Positions 22,754 to 33,989 of a stretch of 64,000 nucleotides of DNA are shown one piece after another. The stretch lies in the NCBI GenBank assembly GCA_032988165.1, contig JANTQF010000043.1, positions 114,260 to 178,259 on the forward strand, written 5' to 3'. This DNA comes from Emmonsiellopsis sp. PD_33 (taxonomy: Eukaryota; Ascomycota; Eurotiomycetes; Onygenales; Ajellomycetaceae). Position 1 is the first letter of the stretch. Each line of letters begins with the position of its first letter. Under the pieces are notes generated by a model that was not told where the DNA came from, made no database searches, and saw only the letters and a program-made list of their open reading frames with translations. Position numbers and translations under genes: made by a program.

Positions 22754-24596
22754 CTAAACAACCGCCTCCTTCTCCCCCTCGACCACCTCCGTCTTCTTGG
22801 CCGCTGTCTCCGGCTTCTTCCCATGATCCGGCAGCTTCTTAAACGGGATAATTAGCGTCAATAAGACCGAAAGCGCCGCACACGCCAGCGAAAATGCAAA
22901 CACATCCTTGATGCCGACCATATAAGCTGCAATCACCGCAGTTAGATCGTCTCCTCTGAACACTCGCTGGAGTTCGGAGGCCCCGGTGCCCAGAACCAGG
23001 GCGGGATCGAGGTTGGATGCGCTGGTGAGGATGGTCTGTAGCATGCGGTTGGCGAAAAGGGATTGCGCGATGGCGAGGAAGTAGGAGCCGCTGAGGGTTT
23101 GGCACACTGCTGAGGTGTTAGTAGACGTTGCATATTAAGATTCGAGTTTTATTGGATAATACTTACTAATCATGATCCCGGTAGCGCTGGCGACGTCTTC
23201 TGGTTTTGAGAAACCCTGCACAGCCGTCATGGGGATCTGATTGCTCATACCAATGCCGAAGCCGAAGAGCACCTCGGCGCCAATATACTTGGCTTTGGAG
23301 GAGTCGACATCCAGGATGTAGACCAGCGCCATGCCAGCAGTCATGATGAGGGCGCCGAGGAGCTCGAAGGGTTGAGTGTAGCGGGTCTTTCCAATGGCGG
23401 CACCACTGATAACGGCTCCTAGGGCGAAGAAGGCGAGGAAGGGGAGAGTGTTGACGCCACTTGTGACGGCAGATTGGCCGTGGATGGACTGGAAGTAGAT
23501 GGGGAGGTAGAACATGACTTGGTAGAGGGCGGCGTAGGAGCTAGATAAGGGATTGTTGGTTAGTCATTGCTGGGGGTGGCAAAGGGCAGTAAGAAGCAGC
23601 TCACATGAGGCAAAACAAGACATTACTCCATGTCATGCGCTGTTTCAAAATGCTAAACGGAGCCATGGCGCGTGGGCCCTGTAGCCATTCGGTGACGACG
23701 AAACCAATGGTGAGTACAATCCAAAGGACCAGGGTAGCGATTACTGAGCCGTGATTCCATGCCTTGGTCTGCCCACCCCATTGCAGCGCCAAGGTCAAGC
23801 ATACAAGAGAGACGAGTAGTAAGCAGAAGCCTGGGATATCAAGGGCGAGGATGAGCTCTTTCCATGTAGCCGGGGTGGGCTTGATGTGCTTCGGGATGCG
23901 AAGGAATAACACTAGCAGAACGATGATAGGGCCGCCAACGGGCAAGTTGATCCAGAAACACCATCGCCAGGAAACCTCGCTCGTGAAGGCACCGCCAATC
24001 ACCGGTCCAAGAATGGTCGAGACCATGAAGACGGCCATCCAGGTCCCGATCAGAAGCGGATGATTCCGTGGCGGAGACACGTAGTTGATGACGATGAGGG
24101 TGCCGCCGAGGACACCAGAGGCTCCCCAACCTTGAAGGGCACGACCTATGATGACGGACACGGAATTCGGAGCTGCGGCGGCCACAATACTGCCCACCAA
24201 AAATATCCCGACCGCGCTGAGGAAAATCGGCTTGACGTTGACATATTTGTACAGTTTACCCCACAATGGCGACGCAGCGGCTGCCAGGACAAAGGTCGCG
24301 CTTCCATACCAGCCCACATCGTCGAGTCGGTGGAAATCGTTGGTTATGCCGGGAATTGCGGTTGCGATAATACCAATCTCAAGGGATACGAGGATGGTGC
24401 TCACGAAGATGGTGAACATGATGAGGCCAAGTCGGATGCCGGTCACGTACTCGGGCTGGGGCTCGTCGGTAGGCGAAGCTGCGCTGCCATCGTGCTGCTC
24501 TTGGATGCCGTCGCCATTACTGTTCGAGTTCGAGCCTGACTGGCTTCCGTCCAGCTCGGCTTTGTTGCTGTTCTCAAAATCTGAACTATGGGCCAT
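22754..24596 (-). CDS. MFS drug/metabolite exporter (DHA2-like)
   Basis: Exons 24596-23605, 23540-23167 and 23106 (or 23109)-22754 give 572-573 residues. The N-terminus is hydrophilic and Ser/Asn-rich. The first membrane block LIMFTIFVSTILVSLEIGII follows, then the loop DVGWYGSATFVLAAAASPLWGKLY and the antiporter motif region LGPVIGGAFTSEVSWRWCFWINLP, as in 14-segment DHA2 drug:H+ antiporters. The tail is Lys/Glu-rich. The last intron ends in CAGCAG, so either AG keeps the frame and one residue may vary. The ATG at 24596 is used because the frame further upstream has no ATG. It is divergent from the HR-PKS and shares its operator-bearing promoter. Likely exports the cluster product (inferred). 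Confidence 0.92.
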
Positions 24597-24741
24597 GATT
24601 CTTGACTGTCCTCCGCATGTCAAGGAGACGAGGAGATGAGAACTTGTTGGAGCTGGCAGGAGAGTTGCAACTTATGGTATGAAGTTCTATCAATGCCATC
24701 ACGGCGAACACGCAGGGGGCGAGTCCGGGCGAAATACAGCT

Positions 24742-24789
24742 CGACCGCGATCGACACGGTCGACCGACCGAACTAGAGCGTTTCGACCG
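24742..24789. promoter_or_regulatory. Array of five CGACCG half-sites
   Basis: Five half-sites lie within 48 bp, including the shorter palindrome CGGTCGACCG (24757-24766; CGG-N4-CCG). It is 146-193 bp upstream of the MFS ATG. The half-site is identical to an arm of the 16-bp operator. Factor binding is inferred. Confidence 0.55.
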
Positions 24790-24940
24790 CCGTGTTGTGT
24801 ATATCTTGGCGCATTGCCGGATCAGCGCCGTTGGATCCGCTAAATTTTAAAGTCGGGGGCTTGCGGGCGCTAGCGGGTGACAAAAGCCTAATAATGTGCA
24901 GAACCGCTAGCCTAACCCACATCTTCGACCGCCGCATTTC

Positions 24941-24958
24941 ACGGTCGAATTCGACCGT
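24941..24958. promoter_or_regulatory. Perfect 18-bp palindrome, operator copy 2
   Basis: ACGGTCGAATTCGACCGT is self-complementary. Its core, 24942-24957, is identical to the copy in the regulator promoter, and identity continues for three more bases after the core (TGT). It lies 345 bp from the MFS ATG and 433 bp from the HR-PKS ATG. TTTCGCCCGG follows 11 bases later. Confidence 0.72.
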
Positions 24959-25390
24959 GTATCTCGACGTTTCGCCCGGCCCGAAAGCTGTCGCCGGCGC
25001 AATGCAGAAAAGCCAGGGACCTTGTCACGGAATCCTTCGTATTCCAAGGATCCAAACTCCCTTCCAATGAATGGCTCAATATGGATATTCTTTCCATGCG
25101 TGGACCTCATTCCCGGTCGATCACGCCTTCAGGCTAACGAGGCACAGCTTTCTTCATACACAAGCTTATCCAAGCCATTGATCGCCCAATAGAAGACAGC
25201 CGTTCTAGTTCCGAGCGCCCAGGGGGCTGATGTAATTCTCCTTTAACAGTCGAGCTCTAGGAGCCGAAGAGGAGGCAGAGCACTCGCATATCTCCTCAAT
25301 TTCCTCCCGCGTTGAGGATTTCTCGTTAAGGCTGATTGATCACCAACCCCACCCCCAGAGAGCTGCAAAGAGAGCTTCTGGAAAACCAAG

Positions 25391-28300
25391 ATGCCTTCTG
25401 CAAACCCACCGGTCGACGTCCCAATTGCGGTCGTGGGGTTAGCATGTCGTTTTCCCGGCGATGCCAGCTCCCCCTCCAAGTTCTGGGACATGCTAAAGAA
25501 TGGCAAAAGTGAGTGAGCAAGCAGCAATTCGAGGACGGTGGTTCAAACCACGACTGACCCCTCTTCAATCTTGAAAAATCCACTGCATCTACAGTCGAAC
25601 TGACAAAGAGTCCTTAGGTGCCTACTCACCAACATCACCCAGATGGAACTCAGACGCTTTCTACCACCCAGGCGGCTCCCGATTAAACACCCTACCCACA
25701 AAGGGAGGGCACTTCCTAAAGGAAGATCCTTACGTATTCGACGCCGCCTTTTTCAACATCACAGCTGCGGAAGCCGTTGCCCTAGATCCCAAACAGCGGA
25801 TCGCCATGGAAGTGACATACGAAGCGTTTGAAAACGCCGACATGCCTCTTCAGCGGATTTCCGGCACCCAGACGGCCTGCTACATCGGTTCCGGGGCAAG
25901 CGACTATCGAGGAGCAGTGGAGCGGGACTTTTTACAGAATCCCAAATACCATCTCCTCGGCACCGGCGATGAGATGATTGCCAATCGCGTCTCGCATTTT
26001 TTCAATATCCACGGTCCCAGCGCGACAGTTCAGACAGCCTGCTCGTCCAGCCTTACGGCTGCCCATCTGGCCTGTCAAAGCTTGAAATCAGGCGAGTCGG
26101 AGATGGTCATTACGGGTGGTGTCAGTCTGATGCTCACTCCGGACTTCACTACACATCTTAATAATTTGACTTTCCTCAATCCCGAGGGCCTGTCCAAAAC
26201 TTTTGATGAGAGCGCAGGTGGATATGGTCGTGGTGAGGGTTGCGGAATCATCATCTTAAAACGGCTGGACGATGCAATACGAGATGGTGACAATATCCGT
26301 GCCGTCATCCGTGGCTCTGGAGTTAACTCAGATGGCTTTACGCAAGGTGGTAAGTATATTCTGCTGCCATCAGTCAAAGCCTCCTGTGTCCCGAAACTGA
26401 ACTAAGGGTTAGTCGCTAACGTTTTTGTTTGCAGTGACAATGCCGTCTCTGGAAGCACAAACTGCACTCATAAAATACGTCTACGAGTCCAACGGGCTGG
26501 ACTACTCGACACAATACGTCGAGGCACACGTAAGTAAAAGTCTCACCAGACCCAAGGGGACTTACCGTTACTAACCGTAGCCTTAGGGTACCGGCACCAA
26601 AGCTGGAGATCCAATCGAAACAAAGGCCATTTATAGCACCATAGGGAAGGGCTCGTCAAAATCGCGCAAGCTGTGGATAGGAAGTGTTAAACCCAACGTG
26701 AGTCTCGCGAATTGTCAGTAACATCATGTCAAGAGGATGCTGACTGAAAAATCAGATCGGCCACCTCGAATCAGCTGCAGGTGTATCAGGAATCATCAAA
26801 GGCATCCTGTCCATGGAGAACAACCTCATCCCGCAAAACCTCTACTTCAATAAAGCCAATCCCGCTATTCCATTCGACGAATGGAACCTTGCTGTACCTA
26901 CCAAATTGACCCCTTGGCCCGTTGCCCATATCAAGCGCATGAGCGTCAGCGGCTTCGGCATGGGTGGCACAAACGGCCATGTAATCCTAGAATCATTCGA
27001 CCCCACCCGTTTCAGCAACAGGTCCATAAAACCCAACGGCTTTTCCACATTTGAGAAGACGCGTAGTAAGAAACGACTCTTCGTCTTCAGCAGTCAAGAC
27101 CAGGCCGGCTTCAAGCGGAATGCCGATGCTCTAGTCGAACATCTAGACACCCTTGGGCCCGCAGCGTCGAGCTCTGACTTTCTGGCAAATTTCGCCCATA
27201 CACTCTACGGTGCCAGATCCAGTCTCTCATGGCGGGCAGCTTGTGTTGTTGAGAACACGACCGAGCTCCGTGATTATCTAACTACCAAGCCAGGAGACCG
27301 CGCCTCTCGGGAAGCCAGCAGCGGCACCAGGGCCCCACGGATTGGCTTCGTTTTTACGGGCCAGGGGGCACAGTGGGCGCGTATGGGAGTGGAGATGCTC
27401 GACCGCCCTATCTTTAGGGACTCGGTTGCGCAATCGACCAGCTTCCTCCAAGAGATGGGTTGTGTCTGGGATCCTGTCACCGAACTTGAAAAAACACAAG
27501 CCGACTCCCGCCTGAGCCAGCCGGAGATCAGCCAACCGATCTGCTCTGTGCTCCAGATCGCGCTAGTTGACGAGCTGCGGTCGTGGGGCGTGACTCCTTC
27601 CAAAGTGGTTGGGCATTCCAGCGGCGAGATTGCCGCAGCATACAGCATTGGAGCGCTGAGCCACCGCGACGCAATTGCGGCAGCCTACTTCAGGGGGGTG
27701 GCTACTACCAAGCTTCGGATTGATGCGCCAAATCTCAAGGGCGGGATGATGGCTGTTGGCTGTTCGCAAGACGAAGCAGACGAGGTGATCGAACAGTCGA
27801 AGCTCGATGGCACAGTCGCCGTCGCCTGTGTCAATTCACCTTTGAGTGTGACGCTGTCGGGTGATGTTGATGCACTCGAACAGCTCCGAGCGATCCTTGA
27901 CGAGCGTAAGGTATTCGCCCGGCGGCTGAAGGTCGAGATGGCGTACCACAGTAGGCATATGAATCGTGTCTTTGGCAGTTACTCTGAATCCATTGCCGAT
28001 CTTGAGCCTATACCACGAAAGTACAACGAAACCGAGGATGAAGAAGAAAGCGTTCAAACCATGGTATCCAGTGTGACCGGTCAGGAGGTCACGCCCGAGC
28101 TTCTGGGGCCATATTATTGGGTCCGCAACTTGGTCTCACCGGTTCTCTTCTCCGATGCGGTCAAGGAGCTGGTCTCCCCAGCCGAAGCTGAAGAAGATGA
28201 TAACATCAGTGGTAACAACAGTAACAACACTGTCGACCTACTGATCGAAATTGGCCCACACAGCGCTCTTGGCGGGCCCGTGGAGCAGATTCTAGATCAC

Positions 28301-31300
28301 CACGGCATCAAAAATGTCAGCTACAAGTCGATGCTCACACGCGGACGCAATGCCCTTGAAACGAGTCTCCAGCTCGCGGCAGAGCTATTCCTCAAAGGCA
28401 TCCCAATCGACATCACCAGGGTCAACAGCGATCTGAATGCCCGTCGACTAACGGACGTCCCTCCGTATCAATGGAACCATTCAAAGGTCTTCCGCCACGA
28501 GACACGTATTCAAAGGGAGCTCGTCACGCGCCAATTCCCCTCGCAGAGCATTATTGGAGCTCAAGTCCCGATGATGGATGAGAGCCAGCATGTCTGGCGC
28601 AACTTCCTCCGATTGTCCGACGAGCCCTGGCTTCGAGGACACAAGGTTGGCAACACTGTGTTGTTCCCAGCGGCTGGCCTCATCAGCATGGCGCTTGAGG
28701 GCGCACGGCAGTTAGCGGAGCCAGGCAAGACGGCACGCTCCCTTCGCCTTCGCGAGATCTCGTTCTCTGCTGCTATGGCACTTCCTGAGGATGTGCCGAC
28801 TGAGACCATCCTACACATGCGACCGCACCTCATTGGAACCTCGGGTTCCACACCATCTTCCTGGTGGGAGTTTACTATATCCTCCTGCGTTGGCGCCGAT
28901 CAGTTGCGAGATAATTGCCGAGGATTGATTACCATTGACTACGCCGAAACTACCAGCGAGCAGATGGCTAGTGAAGATGCCAGTCTCGAGGCGTCGAGGA
29001 TTGCCGACTACCACCGCGTCCACAAGGAGTGCCCGGACACTTACTCCAAAGAGGACTTCTACAGCCAATTCGAAAAGATCGCCTGGAAGTACGGCGAGGC
29101 GTTCCAGGGCGTCGAGAATGTCCATCTCGGCGACGGCCAGTCAACCTACGATGTGAGGCTGGTAGATATAGGCGAGACCGCCAGCAAAGGACAACTCGAC
29201 CGCCCGTTCCTGATCCACGGAGGCGCCCTCGACTCAATCCTCCAGGGCTGTCTAGGCAGCACGTACAAGAACGGGAAGTTCGAGATAGACAAGCCGGCTT
29301 TGCCTACGTATATTGGCCAGATGGATATCTCGCTCGATATTCCTGGAGATGTTGGGTATGTCTTGCCAGCGCTGTGCGAGTCGAAGAGGCATGGCTTCAA
29401 AGAGTTGTCGTTTAATGTCTGCACGTTTGATAATGCGCTGTCCAAGGTCTACCTATCTGTTACTGACTCCCGGGTCTCGGAGCTGGAGAATGACACCGGC
29501 GCGCAGGATAGCCAGCAGCTTGAGGTCGATCCGGCTGAGATTACCTCCGAAGTGCGCTGGAACTATGCTCTCGAGGTCCTGAAGCCGGAGGAAATCAAGG
29601 AGGTCGTGTTGGATGTTGCAGCAGAAGATCAGGCCGTCGAGGTAACTTTTTTCTCCATCTCCCTATTCTCTCCCCACGGTCATTCCTGCATAAGCAGCTT
29701 GGTGGTTCCTACTTGGGCCAGAGTTTACTAACATGGGACTGTAGCTGATCCGTCTGTACCTCCATAACAACCCTGCAGCTACCGTGATCGAGCTCGCGCC
29801 TGACTACGAGGCTCTTAACCGTGCGACAATGTCACTGCTGCCCCGCGGAACCATTCTCCCAAGCCATATCAAGTATGCTGTTGCAGGCACTGGTAACGAG
29901 TCTGAGGACAAGAATGCCAACTCAAACGTGATTGGAAAGCCTTTCGACCTAGGCGATTCAGATGACCCCTTGCCCGCAGACATTGCGCCAGCTGATTTGC
30001 TAGTCGTTCCGCAATCCGTCAGCAATCTCGAGGATTTGGGCAGTTTGCTAGATCGTTTGGCAAACCTCGGCAAGCCGGATGCAAACCTCGTTCTCGCGGT
30101 GGACAGCAGTTTGGAGGCATCTGCATCCGTTTTGGAGGCCAAGGGATTTCGACCCGTCTTTGACGTTGAGAAGTCGGTGGCGCTGTACAAGAAAAAGAAA
30201 TCCGAAAATACCAACGGGCACTCCAACGGCCACGCCAATGGCACATCGGCCAAATCCGACTTGGTCATAATCGAGCCGTCGGCAACAACTAGCAACACCA
30301 ACGCCTTCTGTAATGCTCTGCAAGCCGCTCTCGGCGACCGAGGCTACACCACGTCCGTGGCCAGCTGGGTCGATATCAGTACCCGTGCAGCCAGCGAGCT
30401 CGAGGGCAACACCTTCATCTCGCTGCTGGAGCTCGAGCAACCCCTGCTAGACGCTCTCTCAGAGCCAGATTTTCACAGCGTCCGCAAGCTGGTGCTGAAC
30501 AGCGAGCGCCTGCTCTGGATCACAGCCGGCGACAATCCGTCCATGGGCGTGGTCGATGGCATTCGAAGGACTATGTGGAGTGAGGTGGCGAGTATCAAGT
30601 TCCAGGTCTTGCATCTTAGTAGTCTGGAGACGGCGTTGCAGTGTGGTCCAGCACTTGCGGGTCGTATTGTAACGGCGGATACTAAGGATGATGAGTTCCG
30701 GGAGCGGAATGGTATGCTCCAGGTTGCTCGGATCTTCGACAGTCCCGAGGGGAATGAGGGCGTGCGCCATTGTCTAGAGGACTCTGTTCGCGTGCAGCGG
30801 TTGGGAGATCAAGAGCGACCCCTGAGACTCACAATTATCAAGCCGGGACTTTTGGACACTTTGACCTTCATCGAGGATGACCGTATGAAGATTCCACTTG
30901 GAGAGACAGAGATCGAGGTGGATGTCAAAGCAACAGGCGTCAAGTAAGTCAAACCACCCCCTAAGTTGCCCATGCCTATCCATTAACGCCATCTCCAGCT
31001 TCAAAGACATCATGGCAGCCATGGGCCTCGTCGAAGTCTCCGTCATCGGACACGAAGCCAGCGGCATCGTCACGGCCACCGGTAGTAAAGCAGCCTCGCG
31101 CTTCCAACCCGGCGACCGCGTCACGCTTCTCTGGGAGGGGATGCACGCCACCAAGCTCCGCATTGATCACCGCCTCGCCGTGCACATCCCTGACTCCATG
31201 TCTTTCGAAGAAGCCGCTGGCCTACCCATGGTCCATGTTACAGCCTACCACGCTCTTGTCAACGTCGCCAAACTCCGCCCTGGCCAATCCGTCCTCATCC

Positions 31301-33051
31301 ATGCTGCCGCCGGTGGCGTCGGTCAAGCTGCACTGCAATTAGCTGCTCACCTAGGCCTCGTGGTTTATGTAACTGTTGGTAGCGAGGATAAGCGCAGTCT
31401 CCTGATAGAGAAGTATAACGTGCCAGAAGCGCATATCTTCCACTCCCGCGACACTAGCTTCGTCAAAGCCATCAAGCGTGTCACGGGCGGCCGCGGCGTC
31501 GACTGCGTGCTCAACTCTCTGGCTGGCGAACTGCTCCGTGTTTCATGGGGGTGTCTCGCGCCCTTTGGCACGTTCGTTGAGATCGGGCTGCGCGATATCA
31601 CGAATAACATGCGTCTGGACATGCGCCCGTTCAGTGGCAGTACAACCTTTGCATTCATCAATATCGCCAACTTCTTCCACGCTGAGGGTCTTGATGTGCT
31701 GGGGCAGATCCTATCCGACGCCTTTGCCCTGGTGCATAAGGGCGTTTTAGGGGCAGCGTACCCGCTGACTGTGTATCCTGTTGCGGAGCTGGAGACTGCT
31801 TTCCGTACTATGCAGCAGGGCAGACATCGCGGCAAACTCGTCCTCTCGTTTGGAGAGAATGCTCAAGCACCCGTACTCTGCAAAGCTCAAGACTCCCTCC
31901 GTCTCAACCCCAACGCCACGTATCTCTTTGTCGGCGGCCTGGGGGGCCTTGGCCGCAGTCTAGCGCGTGAATTCGTCGCGTGTGGAGCACGACATATTGC
32001 ATTCGTATCCCGCTCGGGCGATTCCAGCGCAGAAGCCAAAGCCACGATACAGGAGCTCGCCACTCGCGGCGCTGTTGTTAAAGCGTATCGCGCAGATATA
32101 GCAGATGAAACCGCCTTCCTCTCCGCCATGCAGCAATGCACCACTGACCTCCCGCCCATCGCGGGCGTGCTCCAAATGGCCATGCTGCTGCGCGACGCGC
32201 TCTTCGAGAAAATGGCCTACGCGGATTGGACGCAGCCCATGCGGCCCAAGATCCAAGGCACACTGAATCTGCACAACTACTTCTCCGCCGCACGGCCGTT
32301 GGATTTCTTCCTCATCTGCTCCTCCATATCCGGCATGTTCGGCAACACTGGACAGACGCAATACGCGGCCGGCAACACCTTCCAAGACGCGCTCGCGCAC
32401 CACCGCCGCAGTCAAGGGCTCAAGGCGGTGGCGGTCAATCTAGGCATCATGCGCGACGTGGGCGTTCTAGCCGAGCAGGGCGCGATGGGCAAACTGGCGG
32501 AGTGGGAATCGGTTCTCGGAATCCGCGAAAGGGCCTTCCACGCGCTGATGAAGAGCCTGATCAACCGCGAGCGGAAGGGAGAGACATGTCCAGCGCAGGT
32601 ATGTACCGGCCTCGGGACGGCAGATATCATGGCCAGATTCGGACTGGAGCGGCCAGAGTATTTAGGAGGAGACGCACGGTTTGGCCCGCTAAATGTGCAG
32701 AGCATTACATCCGCATCCTCTTCTGCAGATCAAGATGGGTCATCGGCGGCATCGTCGTCGGCCTCTGCGCGTCTGGCGGCGGCGTCCACGCTGCCCGAAG
32801 CGGTGTCCATCATCACCGAGGCGCTGGTGCACAAGATGGCGGAGATTCTGCAGATGCCGGTGTCGGAGGTGGATGCGGGCAGGCCGATGTACCGGTATGG
32901 CGTGGACTCGCTGGTGGCGCTGGAGGTGCGCAATTGGATTACGCGGGAGTTGCAGGCGAATATGGCGTTGTTGGAGATTCTGGCGGCGGTGCCGATGGAG
33001 GTGTTTGCGGGGAGGATTGCGGAGAAGAGCCGGTTGGTTGGGGGGAAGTGA
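25391..33051 (+). CDS. Highly reducing polyketide synthase (KS-AT-DH-ER-KR-ACP)
   Basis: Seven exons (25391-25508, 25618-26349, 26436-26530, 26587-26697, 26756-29641, 29745-30943, 30999-33051) give 2,397 residues, all junctions in frame. KS: CRFPGDASSP, active-site TACSSS preceded by Gln where Asp is usual, HGTGTK, IGHLESAAG. AT: GHSSGE (Ser640). DH: HKVGNTVLFP (His981) and DSILQ (Asp1178). The roughly 500 residues between DH and ER contain only a short linker/pseudo-domain with an NGHSNGHANG repeat, and no S-adenosylmethionine-binding core. ER: FKDIMAAMG and HAAAGGVGQAA (near 1815). KR: GGLGGLGRS (near 2021) and Tyr in QTQYAAGN. C-terminal ACP: YGVDSLVALE (near 2347). There is no release domain. 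Length and domain order fit the HR partners of benzenediol-lactone NR-PKSs. It probably supplies the reduced starter chain to the SAT domain of the NR-PKS. Confidence 0.96.
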
Positions 33052-33989
33052 TGGATTGGATACCAATAGAGGTTATTTTGTTTTATGTGATAGAGTGTTT
33101 TGAATATTCCAAATTGACGTTGATGTTGATGTATGTGGGAAGTTGAATATGTTGGGTTGTAGTCCTGGGCACGTGATCTTCACACTCGGGATCCATCTCT
33201 CTCCCCTCGGGTAAAATATAGAAACATTATTCTATTCCAGAATCAACAATCATCAGTGCTTGAGTAGTTAGTTAAGAGTAAAGGTATAACAGAGGATGTG
33301 GGATGCGGGCACAGAACAGGCGTACAGGGTGACGTCGGCTGGGATACAGACCATCACCAGAATGTATGAGAAACAAATGAAGAATTCAAAGATAATTAAT
33401 TATTAATTACTTTAGCCAAAAGTTAATGGCCCAATGGGGAAATGCCCAAACCTGAATATGGATATGAATTGGATATGAATTGGATATGAATTACAGTATC
33501 TTCTTCTTCTTATTCCATTGTGGTTAATATCATCATCTGTGTCTCTCCGCACTTCTCCATCCCGACTGCTGGGACCATCCTTGGCTCCAATCCCCCTTGG
33601 CCTGGCGATCCCCTCGGCCTCCTTTCTCTCCTCTCCCTCCTCTCCTCTTCATTCTCTTCTTCGTCTTCTTCTTGAATCTCCCGGATCCTTCTGCCGGCCA
33701 CTCTTCCTCTCGCCTGTGCCCGTTGCCCCGGCCCCCTCGTCTCCCCGCCAGCCCCGTCCCTCGCGCTGTTTGGCGACGGCCGTTTGTTTCACCTGCGACC
33801 AAGGTGGATTGATTGCCCTCCAATTGCCAGTTGATCGCCCTGAGCAACCAGCAACCAGTCCAAGCTGTATCCACCGCCAGTCGACGTCCTTTGTCTGGGC
33901 AGTGTCAGATCGAATCCTGCCATTCATTGTTCCTGGCCCAACCCAAAGCCTGCTCTTCACAACAGCCAGACAACAGACAGACAGACAGC
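33052..33989. other. Intergenic: HR-PKS 3' flank and pal1 promoter
   Basis: No gene is seen. A tandem repeat lies at 33460-33492. The last 400 bp are pyrimidine-rich (33500-33760), as in fungal promoters and 5' leaders. This is the right border of the cluster. Confidence 0.6.
33460..33492. repeat. Three tandem copies of GGATATGAATT
   Basis: Three exact 11-bp copies lie at the right edge of the polyketide cluster. A possible minisatellite; no function is inferred. Confidence 0.85.

Larger units (their letters stand above)
24597..25390. other. Divergent promoter, MFS / HR-PKS
   Basis: This 794-bp region separates the two start codons. It holds the 18-bp palindrome at 24941-24958 and nine CGACCG/CGGTCG half-sites (starts at 24742, 24757, 24761, 24765, 24784, 24926, 24942, 24952, 25114). 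CCGGGCGAAA at 24725-24734 and its exact reverse complement at 24970-24979 frame the half-site-rich stretch. No coding sequence is seen. Confidence 0.8.

Noticed and set aside
29745..30943. C-methyltransferase domain in the HR-PKS
   Set aside because: The stretch between DH and ER lacks a glycine-rich S-adenosylmethionine-binding motif and is too short after the linker; it is treated as pseudo-domain/linker.
32226..33146. 306-codon frame overlapping the end of the HR-PKS
   Set aside because: A shifted frame of the KR/ACP coding sequence; the real frame has clear KR and ACP motifs.
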